The notes below the pieces were generated by a model. It ran no database searches. It was not told the origin of the DNA and saw only the letters and a program-made list of their open reading frames with translations. Positions 15,112-22,612 of a stretch of 39,988 bases of DNA are shown piece by piece (position 1 is the first letter of the stretch; each line of letters begins with the position of its first letter). The stretch is taken from the NCBI GenBank assembly GCA_945889625.1, contig CAMDCE010000046.1:1-39988 (forward strand), written 5' to 3'. The stretch is from Asaia bogorensis. Lineage in GTDB: Bacteria > Pseudomonadota > Alphaproteobacteria > Reyranellales > Reyranellaceae. The translations under genes were made by a program, and so were the position numbers.

Positions 15112-15863
15112 GCATGCACCATCTGCCAGACCCCCTGCGCAACATAGACCACACCGATCGCCAGGATCACCCGCCGCGTCCAATAATAGAACTGCTTGTC
15201 CGACAAGCGGTCGAGGAAACTGCGCGAGAGCGTCGTGCCCAGCACGGCAAAGCAGGCCGCGAATGCCATCACCGCCCATTGCTCCCCGTCGCGGCCGCCC
15301 GGATTGGCGACCAGGGCGCCGAAATACGCGACCTTGGTGAGATGGCCCAGCACCTGGGCTGCGGCCTTGGTCGAGACGTTCATCTGCCGCGTCATGCCGC
15401 TGCGGACATAGAAGATGTCAAGGATCGGCCCGGTGACGCCCGACACGAGCTGCAGGGCGCCGCCGATCGCGCCGGCCAGGAAGGCTTGGCCCCTGCGTTC
15501 GATGTTGGGCGCGACCCGCTGGGGCACGGCAAGGGCGATGAACGGCGTCAAGCCGACCGCCATCAGCACGACGAACTTGGGCGGCACGAAAGCCAGCGAC
15601 GAAAAGACCAGCAGCGAGAAGCCCGAGCCCAGGCCGAACTGCAGCACCACGCTCCAGTTGATGTGGTGGCGCCACAGCCACGAACGCCAGCCGTTGGCCG
15701 CGATCTGGATCACGCCGTGGAACACCATGGCCACGGGAACCGGCAGCACGAGCAGCAGAAAACCGATCAACAGCATGCCGCCCGCCATGCCGAAAATCCC
15801 AGAGATGAACGAGGTCACGACGGCCACGACGGCAAGCGCTGCGAGGACAGGGAGCGTGAACAT
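15108..15863 (-). CDS. TauE/SafE-family sulfite/anion exporter
   Basis: A 251-residue inner-membrane protein with about eight hydrophobic segments. The N-terminal FISGIFGMAGGMLLIGFLL and the repeated half around residues 140-175 with SGVTGPILDIFYV are characteristic of the TauE/SafE (DUF81) family, which exports sulfite, sulfoacetate or other organic anions. First gene of a three-gene unit with the 71-residue protein and a crotonase, joined by 4-base overlaps. Its start faces the repeat-rich gap at 15864-16050. Confidence 0.85.
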   Translation of the reverse strand: MFTLPVLAALAVVAVVTSFISGIFGMAGGMLLIGFLLLVLPVPVAMVFHGVIQIAANGWRSWLWRHHINWSVVLQFGLGSGFSLLVFSSLAFVPPKFVVLMAVGLTPFIALAVPQRVAPNIERRGQAFLAGAIGGALQLVSGVTGPILDIFYVRSGMTRQMNVSTKAAAQVLGHLTKVAYFGALVANPGGRDGEQWAVMAFAACFAVLGTTLSRSFLDRLSDKQFYYWTRRVILAIGVVYVAQGVWQMVHA

Positions 15864-15907
15864 CGCCGAGCGGCGTAGCGCAGGGAGCGGATGGTGTCGA
15901 ATTCAAT

Positions 15908-16050
15908 CCCCCTGCCCCGTCATACGGGCTAGCGTTTGGCCGCGCAGCGGCCAAATCGCGCGGGTGTCGCCGTCATACGGCGACGGAGGGGGAGAGCAAC
16001 GCGGCTGCGGCCTTCCCCCTCCCTGCCCTCCCCCGTATGACGGGGGAGGA
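15908..16050. repeat. Long palindromic element, partial copy A3
   Basis: A third, rearranged copy of the element. It shares the GGGCTAGCG block, the TTTGGCCGC/GCGGCCAAA hairpin and the terminal hairpin at 15966-15984, here GTCGCCGT-CAT-ACGGCGAC, followed by GGAGGGGGA. The left end seen in A1 and A2 is missing and an extra segment ends in CCCCCGTATGACGGGGG. Together with flanking bases it fills the 200-base gap before the amidase remnant. Confidence 0.8.
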
Positions 16051-16063
16051 GTATGAAAAGACC

Positions 16064-16330
16064 ATGACCGACACCGATCTCCTCTTCGTGCCAGCCGTGA
16101 AGGCCGCTGCCCTCATCCGTAGCAAGAAGCTTTCGCCCGTCGAATATGTCGACGCGGTCCTGAAGGCGATCGATCGTGCCAATCCGAATCTCAACTGCTT
16201 TCGCGTGGTGATGGCGGAGCAAGCTCGGCGCGACGCCAAGGCGGCCGAAAAGGCCGTCACCGATGGCGCCAAGCTCGGGCCACTGCACGGCGTGCCGGTC
16301 AGAAGCCGGGGCCGCAGCTCGTCGGCGTGA
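16064..16330 (+). pseudogene. Amidase, N-terminal remnant fused out of frame to cytochrome c
   Basis: The frame starts MTDTDLLFVPAV and continues with IRSKKLSPVEYVDAVL, PNLNCFRVV and LGPLHGVPV, which is the N-terminus of an amidase-signature (GatA-like) enzyme. After about residue 79 the amidase ends; the expected Lys and Gly/Ser-rich catalytic core is missing and the frame runs out of phase through foreign sequence to a stop at 16328-16330. Intact family members are about 450-500 residues, so this cannot be functional. The DNA after the junction encodes a cytochrome c tail in another frame. The purine-rich end of repeat A3 lies just upstream of the start. Confidence 0.8.
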
Positions 16331-16539
16331 TCGGCCGACCGGTGGCAGGCGACCCGGCGTTTGACTATTCGCCGGCGCTGCGCGCGGCGCGCAAAAAAGG
16401 CGATCTCTGGGCGCGCGAGCGGCTCGACGCGTTTCTCGCCGACACCGAGGCGATGTATCCCGGCGGCTGGATGGGCAGCCCGCCGATCCGCGACGCAAAG
16501 GTGCGCGCCGACCTCTTGTGTGTTCTGGCCGGTCCGTGA
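16297..16539 (+). pseudogene. Cytochrome c, C-terminal remnant
   Basis: In the frame beginning at 16297 the DNA encodes GQKPGPQLVGVIGRPVAG, FDYSPAL, LDAFLADTEAMYPGG and WMGSPPIRD: the second half of a class I cytochrome c, with the GP.L.GV.GR loop after the haem site and the axial methionine region. The CxxCH haem-binding motif and signal peptide are absent because the upstream half has been replaced by the amidase fragment. A deletion joining the two genes is the simplest explanation. No useful start codon with a ribosome site precedes it. Confidence 0.7.
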
Positions 16540-16571
16540 GCTAAGCTCGCCCGACAGGGAGGGACAACGAC

Positions 16572-16610
16572 ATGCGTCTCATCGCGATCCCGATGGCTGC
16601 AACGGAGTAG
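16572..16610 (+). other. 12-codon mini-ORF with good ribosome site
   Basis: An ATG at 16572 follows GGGAGGGACAACGAC, a strong ribosome site, and a GCTAAG -10-like element at 16540-16545, yet the frame closes after 12 codons (MRLIAIPMAATE). It ends 8 bases before the DUF486 gene. It may be the stump of a deleted gene or a short leader peptide; nothing more can be said. Confidence 0.35.
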
Positions 16611-16618
16611 ACCCGACA

Positions 16619-16978
16619 ATGACCTGGCTTCCCCCGGCCGTCGCGCCGATCGTCCTGTTGCTGATCTCCAATGTGTTCATGACCTTCGCCTGGTACGGGC
16701 ATCTCAAGTTCACGGACCGACCGCTGTGGCTGGTGGTGGTGGCGAGCTGGGGCATCGCCTTCGTCGAGTACTGTTTCGCGGTGCCCGCCAACCGCTGGGG
16801 CCACGCTGTCTATTCGACGGCCGAACTCAAGACCATGCAGGAGGTGATCACGCTCACCGTGTTCGCCGCTTTCTCCGTGCTCTATCTCGGCGAACGCATC
16901 ACGCTCAACCACCTGGTCGGCTTCACCCTGATCTGCGCCGGCGCCTTCTTCGTCTTCAAGGGGCCGCTGCCGGCGTGA
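16619..16978 (+). CDS. DUF486 / DMT-family small membrane protein
   Basis: A 119-residue inner-membrane protein with four hydrophobic segments. LISNVFMTFAWYGHLKF near the N-terminus, WGIAFVEYCFAVPANRWGH (about residues 43-61) and the C-terminal FTLICAGAFFVFKG are the DUF486 signature; the family belongs with small drug/metabolite-type transporters. Function not established. The start ATG has only a distant GGAG upstream (11 bases), but it gives the canonical family N-terminus. Confidence 0.85.
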   Translation: MTWLPPAVAPIVLLLISNVFMTFAWYGHLKFTDRPLWLVVVASWGIAFVEYCFAVPANRWGHAVYSTAELKTMQEVITLTVFAAFSVLYLGERITLNHLVGFTLICAGAFFVFKGPLPA

Positions 16979-17036
16979 AATGCCAGCGTGAAATCGGCGG
17001 GATGATCCCAGCCTTTCCCGCATAGAATCGCCGGGG

Positions 17037-17326
17037 ATGAGCGAAATCTGGACCAGACGACGGATCGAGATCGCCGGCCTTGCCACGATCCTGCTGATCG
17101 CCGCACTGCTGCGGCTGGCGGCGCCGATCATCCTCCGCACCGGCCTGCCGGCGCTGGCCGTCGGCGGCTACTTGAGCAACGATCCGATCCTCTCGACCGA
17201 CGGCCTGGCCGCGATGGTCGCCGCTGGGTGCGCACCAACGGCAAGCCGGTCGACGAAGCGCTGTGGCGTTCGCTGCCGCCCGAGTCGTGGCGTTCGATCC
17301 GGCTCTACGAACTGAAGCCCGGCTAA
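17037..17326 (+). pseudogene. Disrupted membrane-protein gene remnant
   Basis: The first frame (MSEIWTRRRIEIAGLATIL..., one clear membrane helix) looks genuine to about position 17212. From 17213 the protein-like sequence is in another frame: DGRRWVRTNGKPVDEAL, then LPPESWRSIRLYELKPG and a TAA that overlaps the feoB stop. N-terminal hydrophobic helix plus this soluble tail is reminiscent of a dolichyl-phosphate-mannose-type glycosyltransferase with its middle deleted, but the identity is uncertain. At under 100 codons in total it cannot be a full enzyme. Confidence 0.45.
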
Positions 17327-19200
17327 CCGACGCCGAGCGCCGAAGCGATCTGGTAGGTCGCAAGAGCCGCCGCGTAGGCGAGCGCCAGCATATAGCCGAA
17401 GGTGACGCCGACCCATTTCCAGCCACCGGCCTCACGCTTGATCACCGCCAGGGTCGAAGCGCATTGCGGTGCGAACACGTACCAGGCAAGCAGCGCCAGC
17501 GCCGTGGCAAGACTCCATTGGCCCGCGATCGCCTGGCCGATCTTGTCGGTCGCGCCTTCGCCGGCGCCGATCGCGTAGATCGTGCCGAGCGCTCCGACCG
17601 CTACTTCGCGCGCCGCCATGCCGGGGATCAGCGCCACGTTGATCTGCCAGTTGAAGCCGACCGGCTGGGTGATCGGCTCGATGGCCTGGCCGATCGCGGC
17701 GGCCAGGCTGTAGTTGATCGCCGGGCCAGGCGCGCCTTCGGGTGGCTGCGGAAAGGAAGCCAGCGCCCAGATCAGGATCATCATCGACAGGATGGTGGTG
17801 CCGGCCCGCTTGAGGAAGATGGTGGCGCGCGTCCACAGGCCGATCGCCAGGCTCTTGGGCCGCGGCAGCTTGTAGTCCGGCAGCTCGAGCATGAAGGGCT
17901 CGCCGATCGACGAGCGCCAGAACAGTCGCTTGATGGCGAACGACACGGCCAGTGCCGCGAAAATGCCCGCGGCATAGAGGCCGAACATCACCAGCCCCTG
18001 CAGGCCGACGAAGCCCCAGACCTCGCGGTCGGGGATGAACGCCGAGATGATCAGCGTATAGACCGGGATACGCGCCGAGCAGGTCATCAGCGGCGCCACC
18101 AGGATGGTGGTCAGCCGATCGCGTTTGTCGTCGATCACGCGGGTCGACATGATGCCGGGGATGGCGCAGGCGAAGGACGACAACAGCGGGATGAAGGCAC
18201 GCCCGTGCAATCCCGCGCCGCCCATGATCTTGTCCATCAGGAAGGCCGCGCGCGCCATGTAGCCCAGGTCTTCGAGCAGCAGGATGAAGAAGAACAGGAT
18301 CAGGATCTGCGGCAGGAAGACCAGCACGCTGCCGACGCCCGAGATCAGGCCGTCCTTGAGGAAGCTTCGCAGCAGCTCGGGCAGCGGCGCCGTCGCGACC
18401 AGGGCGCCCAGCCATTCGAAGCCGTCGGCGATGGCTTCCATCGCCGGCCGCGCCCAGGCGAACACCGCCTGGAACATCACGAACAAAATGGCGAGCAGGA
18501 TCAGCAGTCCGGCAACCGGATGCAGCAGCACTGTGTCGGTGCGCCTGGTGCCGCCGTCGGGTCGGCCGAGACCGCGCACTGCGGCGCTGATGATGCGATC
18601 GGCCTCGCGCTGGCCGGTGCGCAGCGCCCCGGCATCCGGCGCCCGCCAATCCGCAGCCGACACCGGCGGCAGATGCGCCAGCAGACGGTCGAGTTCGCCC
18701 AGCAGCGCTTCTGTGCCGCCGCGGCGCACGGCCACCGAGCTTACCACCGGCATGTCGAGCTCGCGCGACAGGTGCTCGAGGTCGATCTCGATGCCGCGGC
18801 GGCGCGCGATATCCATCATGTTGAGCGCCAGCACGACTGGACGGCCGACGTGCTTCAGCTCCAGCGCCAGCCGGAGCGCCAGCCGGAGATTGGAGGCATC
18901 GCCGACGCAGACGATCAGGTCGGGTGCCGCTTCGCTCTCGAGCTTGCCCAGCACCGCGTCGCGGGTGATCTCCTCGTCGGGCGAGCGTGCGCGCAACGAA
19001 TAGGTACCGGGCAGGTCGACGACCTGGATCGCCCGGCCGGATGGTGTGGCGAGGCGTCCGATCTTCTTCTCGACCGTGACGCCAGGGTAGTTGGCGACCT
19101 TCTGGCGGCTGCCGGTCAGGGCATTGAAGAGAGCCGTCTTGCCGCAGTTGGGATTGCCGACCAGCGCCACAATAGGCGCGAGTTCGATGCCCGCGTTCAC
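17323..19200 (-). CDS. feoB: Ferrous iron transporter FeoB
   Basis: A 625-residue GTPase-coupled Fe(II) importer of the inner membrane. The cytoplasmic G domain shows G1 GNPNCGKT (15-22), G2 PGVT (39-42), G3 DLPG (62-65) and G4 NMMD (127-130). After about residue 215 comes the membrane part with the conserved PLLSSFACAIPGIMSTR gate segment and a second gate half (PGMAAREVAVGALGT). Length is at the short end for FeoB but both halves are complete. GTG start overlaps the feoA stop (GTGA), so the genes are coupled. Confidence 0.95.
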   Translation of the reverse strand: MNAGIELAPIVALVGNPNCGKTALFNALTGSRQKVANYPGVTVEKKIGRLATPSGRAIQVVDLPGTYSLRARSPDEEITRDAVLGKLESEAAPDLIVCVGDASNLRLALRLALELKHVGRPVVLALNMMDIARRRGIEIDLEHLSRELDMPVVSSVAVRRGGTEALLGELDRLLAHLPPVSAADWRAPDAGALRTGQREADRIISAAVRGLGRPDGGTRRTDTVLLHPVAGLLILLAILFVMFQAVFAWARPAMEAIADGFEWLGALVATAPLPELLRSFLKDGLISGVGSVLVFLPQILILFFFILLLEDLGYMARAAFLMDKIMGGAGLHGRAFIPLLSSFACAIPGIMSTRVIDDKRDRLTTILVAPLMTCSARIPVYTLIISAFIPDREVWGFVGLQGLVMFGLYAAGIFAALAVSFAIKRLFWRSSIGEPFMLELPDYKLPRPKSLAIGLWTRATIFLKRAGTTILSMMILIWALASFPQPPEGAPGPAINYSLAAAIGQAIEPITQPVGFNWQINVALIPGMAAREVAVGALGTIYAIGAGEGATDKIGQAIAGQWSLATALALLAWYVFAPQCASTLAVIKREAGGWKWVGVTFGYMLALAYAAALATYQIASALGVG

Positions 19201-19493
19201 GACGTGGCTTCGCCGGCCGCGACCCGGACGGCCATGGCCTCGCGGCGGCGCAGTGCGATGGTGGTTTCGGCCACCCTCACCGCGATCGGGTCGCCGCCGA
19301 ACAGTCCCTCATGCAGCAGCTCGACGGCGGCACCCTCGACGAAGCCGAGCTCGATCAGGCGACGCTCCAGCTCGTCCGCCGGCAGCGCCGCTCCCGCGTG
19401 ATCCACATCGAGTGCAATTATGCGGCCACGAAAGCCCAGAGGCGCATCGCCCAGTGCTAGGGTGGTCAGTGCTAGGCTTGAAGTGTCAGGCAT
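19197..19493 (-). CDS. feoA: Ferrous iron transport accessory protein FeoA
   Basis: A 98-residue protein with the SH3-like FeoA domain: LALGDAPLGFRGRIIALD, RRLIELGFVEGAAVELLHEG, GDPIAVRVAETTIALRRREA. It assists FeoB at the cytoplasmic face. I start it at the ATG at 19493, which gives the family's normal length; a longer frame upstream would add 22 unrelated residues. The start codon is overlapped by a near-perfect inverted repeat that could be an iron-responsive operator. Operon with feoB. Confidence 0.88.
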   Translation of the reverse strand: MPDTSSLALTTLALGDAPLGFRGRIIALDVDHAGAALPADELERRLIELGFVEGAAVELLHEGLFGGDPIAVRVAETTIALRRREAMAVRVAAGEATS

Positions 19494-19510
19494 TGCGAAT
19501 GCTTCGTAAT
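19492..19510 (-). promoter_or_regulatory. Candidate iron-responsive operator at feoA
   Basis: On the minus strand, ATTACGAA-GCA-TTCGCAAT is an 8-3-8 inverted repeat with one mismatch, overlapping the first bases of feoA. The core GAA-N3-TTC matches the centre of the Irr box (ICE motif) of rhizobial alphaproteobacteria, with 10 of 14 arm positions matching TTTAGAA-N3-TTCTAAA. Iron control of feoAB is usual; which regulator binds here is inference. Confidence 0.45.
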
Positions 19511-19552
19511 AGCACCTGGCCGGTTGGCTCGCCAGCGGAGGGAGGAAGCTGC

Positions 19553-20263
19553 ATGGCAAACATCGTTCTGGCGCATGGCGCGTGGTCGGCGGCGTGGGCC
19601 TGGAAGAAGATGAGGCCGCTGTTTCGCGCGGCCGGCCATGAGTTCTATTCGCCGACCTATACCGGATTGGGCGAGCGCGCCCACCTGACGCGACCGGAGA
19701 TCGATCTCTCGACGCACATCCAGGACGTCCTGGCGGTGCTGGAATTCGAGGATCTGAAGGACGTTACCCTGCTCGGCCATTCCTATGGCGGCATGGTCGC
19801 GACCGGGGTCGCCCACAAGGCGCCGGGCCGCATCAAGCGCCTGGTCTATATCGATGCCTTCGCACCCAAGGACGGCCAAAGCCTGTTCGATCTCGTCGGA
19901 CCCAAGGCCGAGGGCAACATGCGGGCCGGAGCGGCGACCAGCGGCGACGGCTGGCGCCTGCCGATCAATCCCATGCCGCCCGACACGTCGCCCGAGGATG
20001 TCGCCTGGGCAAGCCCTCGGCGCCGGCCGCAGCAGATCAAGACCTTCGAGCAGAAGATCAAACTCGTCTCCAACGACCCGCCGCCGCCGCGTCACTATAT
20101 CTACGCGACGCGCTCGGGCCCCGGCGATGTGTTCCGCCAATTCAGCGAGCGGGCCAAGAGCGAGCCCGGTTGGAAGCACTACGAGATCGATGCCAGCCAT
20201 AATCCACACATAACCTGCCCCGAAGTGCTGATGGCGCTCTTGACCCAGATCATGGCCAGGTGA
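19553..20263 (+). CDS. Alpha/beta hydrolase (esterase-like)
   Basis: A 236-residue soluble alpha/beta hydrolase of the salicylate-esterase/EstC-like type. HGAWSAAWAW (8-17) forms the oxyanion region, S77 in GHSYGG (75-80) is the nucleophile, and H216 (SHNPH) is the likely catalytic histidine. Start ATG at 19553 follows GGAGGGAGGAAG. It is divergent from feoA across 59 bases and 10 bases upstream of the CoA-transferase gene in the same direction. Likely cleaves a small ester; substrate unknown. Confidence 0.87.
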   Translation: MANIVLAHGAWSAAWAWKKMRPLFRAAGHEFYSPTYTGLGERAHLTRPEIDLSTHIQDVLAVLEFEDLKDVTLLGHSYGGMVATGVAHKAPGRIKRLVYIDAFAPKDGQSLFDLVGPKAEGNMRAGAATSGDGWRLPINPMPPDTSPEDVAWASPRRRPQQIKTFEQKIKLVSNDPPPPRHYIYATRSGPGDVFRQFSERAKSEPGWKHYEIDASHNPHITCPEVLMALLTQIMAR

Positions 20264-20273
20264 GCAGGGGCAA

Positions 20274-21650
20274 ATGAGTCGCAGCCTTGCGCATGATGTC
20301 CTTGGCCTGCTCGGCCGAGTGCCGCGGGCCGACGATTCGCTCACCCTGACCGGCGGTGAGGATCCCGTGTTCGTCACACCCTGGCGCATCGCTCGCGCGG
20401 GAACGGCGGCGCTGGGCGCGGTCGGTCTCGCCGTTTCCGACCTGTGGCGCCTCAGGACCGGCAAGCCGCAGGCCGTGACCGTCGACCGCCATGCCGCAAC
20501 GGCGTCGCTGCGCTCGAACACCTACGTGCTGCAAAACGGCAAGAAGCCGGTGTCGTGGGATCCGCTGGCTGGCCACTATCCGACGCGTGACGGCCGCACG
20601 ATGTTCCTGCACACCAACCATCCGCACCATCGCGCCGGCGCGCTGCGCATATCGGGCGCCAAAGCCGAGACGCGTGAGGCGCTGGCCGAGGCGGTGGCCA
20701 AGTGGGACGGCCTTGCCATCGAGGAAGCCATCGCGGCCGGCGGCTGTGTCGGCGGGCTCGTGCGCAGCCGCGAGGAATGGAACGCCCATCCGCACGGCAT
20801 CGCCGTCGCCAGGCTGCCGCTGCTCGACATCGTGAAGATCGGCGAGGCGCCGGCGCGGCCATTGCCCAAAGGCGACCGGCCGCTCTCGGGCGTGCGCGTG
20901 CTCGATCTCACGCGCGTGCTGGCAGGACCCACCAGCGGCCGCGTGCTGGCGGAGAACGGCGCCGACGTCCTGCATGTCGCGGCCCCTCACCTGCCCTATC
21001 AGACCGAGATCCTGATGGACACCGGCCACGGCAAGCGCTGCGCCTGGGTCGATCTCAGCAATCCGGCAGGCGTCGAGACGATGAATGACCTTTTGCGCGA
21101 GGCCGACATCTTCACCCAGGGCTATCGCCCCGGCGCAGTCGCCGCTCGCGGCTTCTCGCCGGAACAGGTGGCGGCGCTCAGGCCCGGCATCGTCTGCGTC
21201 AGCATCTGCGCCTACGGCCACGAAGGCCCATGGTCGGACCGGCGCGGCTTCGATTCGATCGTGCAGAACGTCACAGGCCTAACCGCCACGCAGGGCACGC
21301 TCGCCAAGCCGCGCAACCTGCCGGTCCAGGCCAACGACTATATCGCGGGCTATCTCGCCGCCCTCGGCGCCATGGTGGCGCTGGCCCGCCGCGTCGAGCA
21401 GGGCGGATCGTGGCTGGTCCGCGTGTCGCTGGTGCAAGTCGCGCACTGGATCGCCAGCCTCGGCACCGTCGATGGCGCCAAGGGCGCCGCCGAGCTGCCC
21501 GAGTCCGAACTGACGCAGCTGTTCATGGAAAGCGATGGCCCGTTCGGCCGCCTGCGCCACTTGAGACCGGCCGTGCTGTTGGGCGATACACCGGCCTTCT
21601 ATGCCCGCCCCGCCGAACCGCTGGGCTCATCGCCGGCGCGCTGGGCCTAG
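20274..21650 (+). CDS. CaiB/BaiF family III CoA transferase, long form
   Basis: A 458-residue protein. The recognisable family III domain begins only at about residue 203 with LSGVRVLDLTRVLAGPTSGR, then GHGKRCAWVDLSNPAG, FTQGYRPGAVAARGFSPEQ and the C-terminal ARPAEPLGSSPARW. The first 200 residues are a weaker, half-like region (with VTPWRIARAGTAALGAVGLA) resembling a degenerate copy of a CoA-transferase half; such long forms are known in alphaproteobacteria. Probably moves CoA between carboxylic acids. Expressed with the upstream hydrolase. Confidence 0.8.
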   Translation: MSRSLAHDVLGLLGRVPRADDSLTLTGGEDPVFVTPWRIARAGTAALGAVGLAVSDLWRLRTGKPQAVTVDRHAATASLRSNTYVLQNGKKPVSWDPLAGHYPTRDGRTMFLHTNHPHHRAGALRISGAKAETREALAEAVAKWDGLAIEEAIAAGGCVGGLVRSREEWNAHPHGIAVARLPLLDIVKIGEAPARPLPKGDRPLSGVRVLDLTRVLAGPTSGRVLAENGADVLHVAAPHLPYQTEILMDTGHGKRCAWVDLSNPAGVETMNDLLREADIFTQGYRPGAVAARGFSPEQVAALRPGIVCVSICAYGHEGPWSDRRGFDSIVQNVTGLTATQGTLAKPRNLPVQANDYIAGYLAALGAMVALARRVEQGGSWLVRVSLVQVAHWIASLGTVDGAKGAAELPESELTQLFMESDGPFGRLRHLRPAVLLGDTPAFYARPAEPLGSSPARWA

Positions 21651-21663
21651 ACGAACGGTTGGC

Positions 21664-22502
21664 ATGGTCGACGACGAAGTAGCCGGAACCGATTGGTCTC
21701 GCACCGAGCTCGATTGGTCGTTGCCGACTATTTCGTGATGCTGAAGGAAGAGCAGGCCGGACGAAGATTCAGCAAGACGGAGCATCGTCGGGCGCTGATG
21801 GACCATATCCATCGCAGCCATGGTTCTATCGAGTTCAAGCACCAGAACATCTCCGCCGTTCTGATGGAATTGGGCCTTCCGCATATTGCGGGCTACAAGC
21901 CGGCGCGAAACTATCAAGGCGCCATTTTCGACGCGATCAGCGGCTATCTGATGAAGGAGCCTGATCCGATCCCGTTTGCGCCTCAGCCGCTTATGGGACT
22001 CGCTGAGGCACAAAGCCTATTCGAGGAGAGCCCGCCGCCGACTGGCCAAAGCAGACCCAATAGACCGGAGGGCTTGGAACGGCTGATCAGAAATTTCGAC
22101 CCTGCTCTTCGCGATCAGCTCAACCGCGCGCTCGGTCAGGCAGGAGAACAGCATATCTACGAGTACGAGCAGCGAAAGCTTCTTGATGCCGATCGACGCG
22201 ACCTCGCTCGGAAAGTCCGATGGGTATCCCATGAAGACGGCGACGGTGCGGGCTACGACATCCGTTCTTATGACCAGACCGGCGCCGAGCGCTGGATCGA
22301 GGTCAAGACAACTCGAGGTGGCAACACAACTCCCTTCTATCTAACGCGCAACGAAAACGAAGTTGCGAAAGATCGACCTGACGCATTCCGCTTGTATCGT
22401 CTCTACGATTTCTCGAAGCGTCCCCGACTCTTCACTTTGACGCCGCCCCTCGAGACGCTATTGCACCTCGAACCTTTGACCTTCCGAGCGTCCCTGAAAT
22501 AG
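21664..22502 (+). CDS. DUF3883-domain protein with apparent 5' frameshift
   Basis: The N-terminal part (VVADYFVML, KTEHRRAL, SIEFKHQNISAVLMELGLP, YKPARNYQ) and the C-terminal DUF3883 domain (GYDIRSYD...RWIEVKTTRG, then FYLTRNE and YRLYDF) are typical of nuclease-like proteins of unknown function. The expected start, MVDDEVAGTDWSRTELD, lies in a different frame (from 21664); one base appears missing at about 21713. Without that start the protein could begin at TTG 21693 or ATG 21738. Base composition is visibly less GC-rich than neighbours, suggesting horizontal arrival. Confidence 0.65.
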
Positions 22503-22512
22503 GCGAGCCGCC

Positions 22513-22605
22513 CCTGCCCTGACCAACATTGCCGAACTGGAAACCCTCGGCGGCGAGAGCTATGACCGCGAATGGCCGGGGCGCGCCGCCAAGACGATGT
22601 GGTAG
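22513..22605 (+). pseudogene. Unidentified C-terminal gene remnant
   Basis: Between the DUF3883 gene and the DUF1127 gene one frame reads like a genuine C-terminus: TNIAELETLGGESYDREWPG then RAAKTMW and TAG. There is no start codon or ribosome site. The family is not recognised. It may be the tail of a gene interrupted or replaced by the DUF3883 gene. Confidence 0.3.
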
Positions 22606-22612
22606 CCGGTAC

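Noticed and set aside
9042..16050. Short similar peptides (MAA-RPNASP type) read from repeat family A
   Set aside because: They arise because the repeat is translated in passing; no conserved start signals, and the stems vary in ways that preserve DNA/RNA pairing and not the peptide.
17263..19401. 712-codon plus-strand frame opposite feoB
   Set aside because: feoB shows all G motifs and membrane gates; the opposite frame is Arg/Asp/Gln-rich with no family features.
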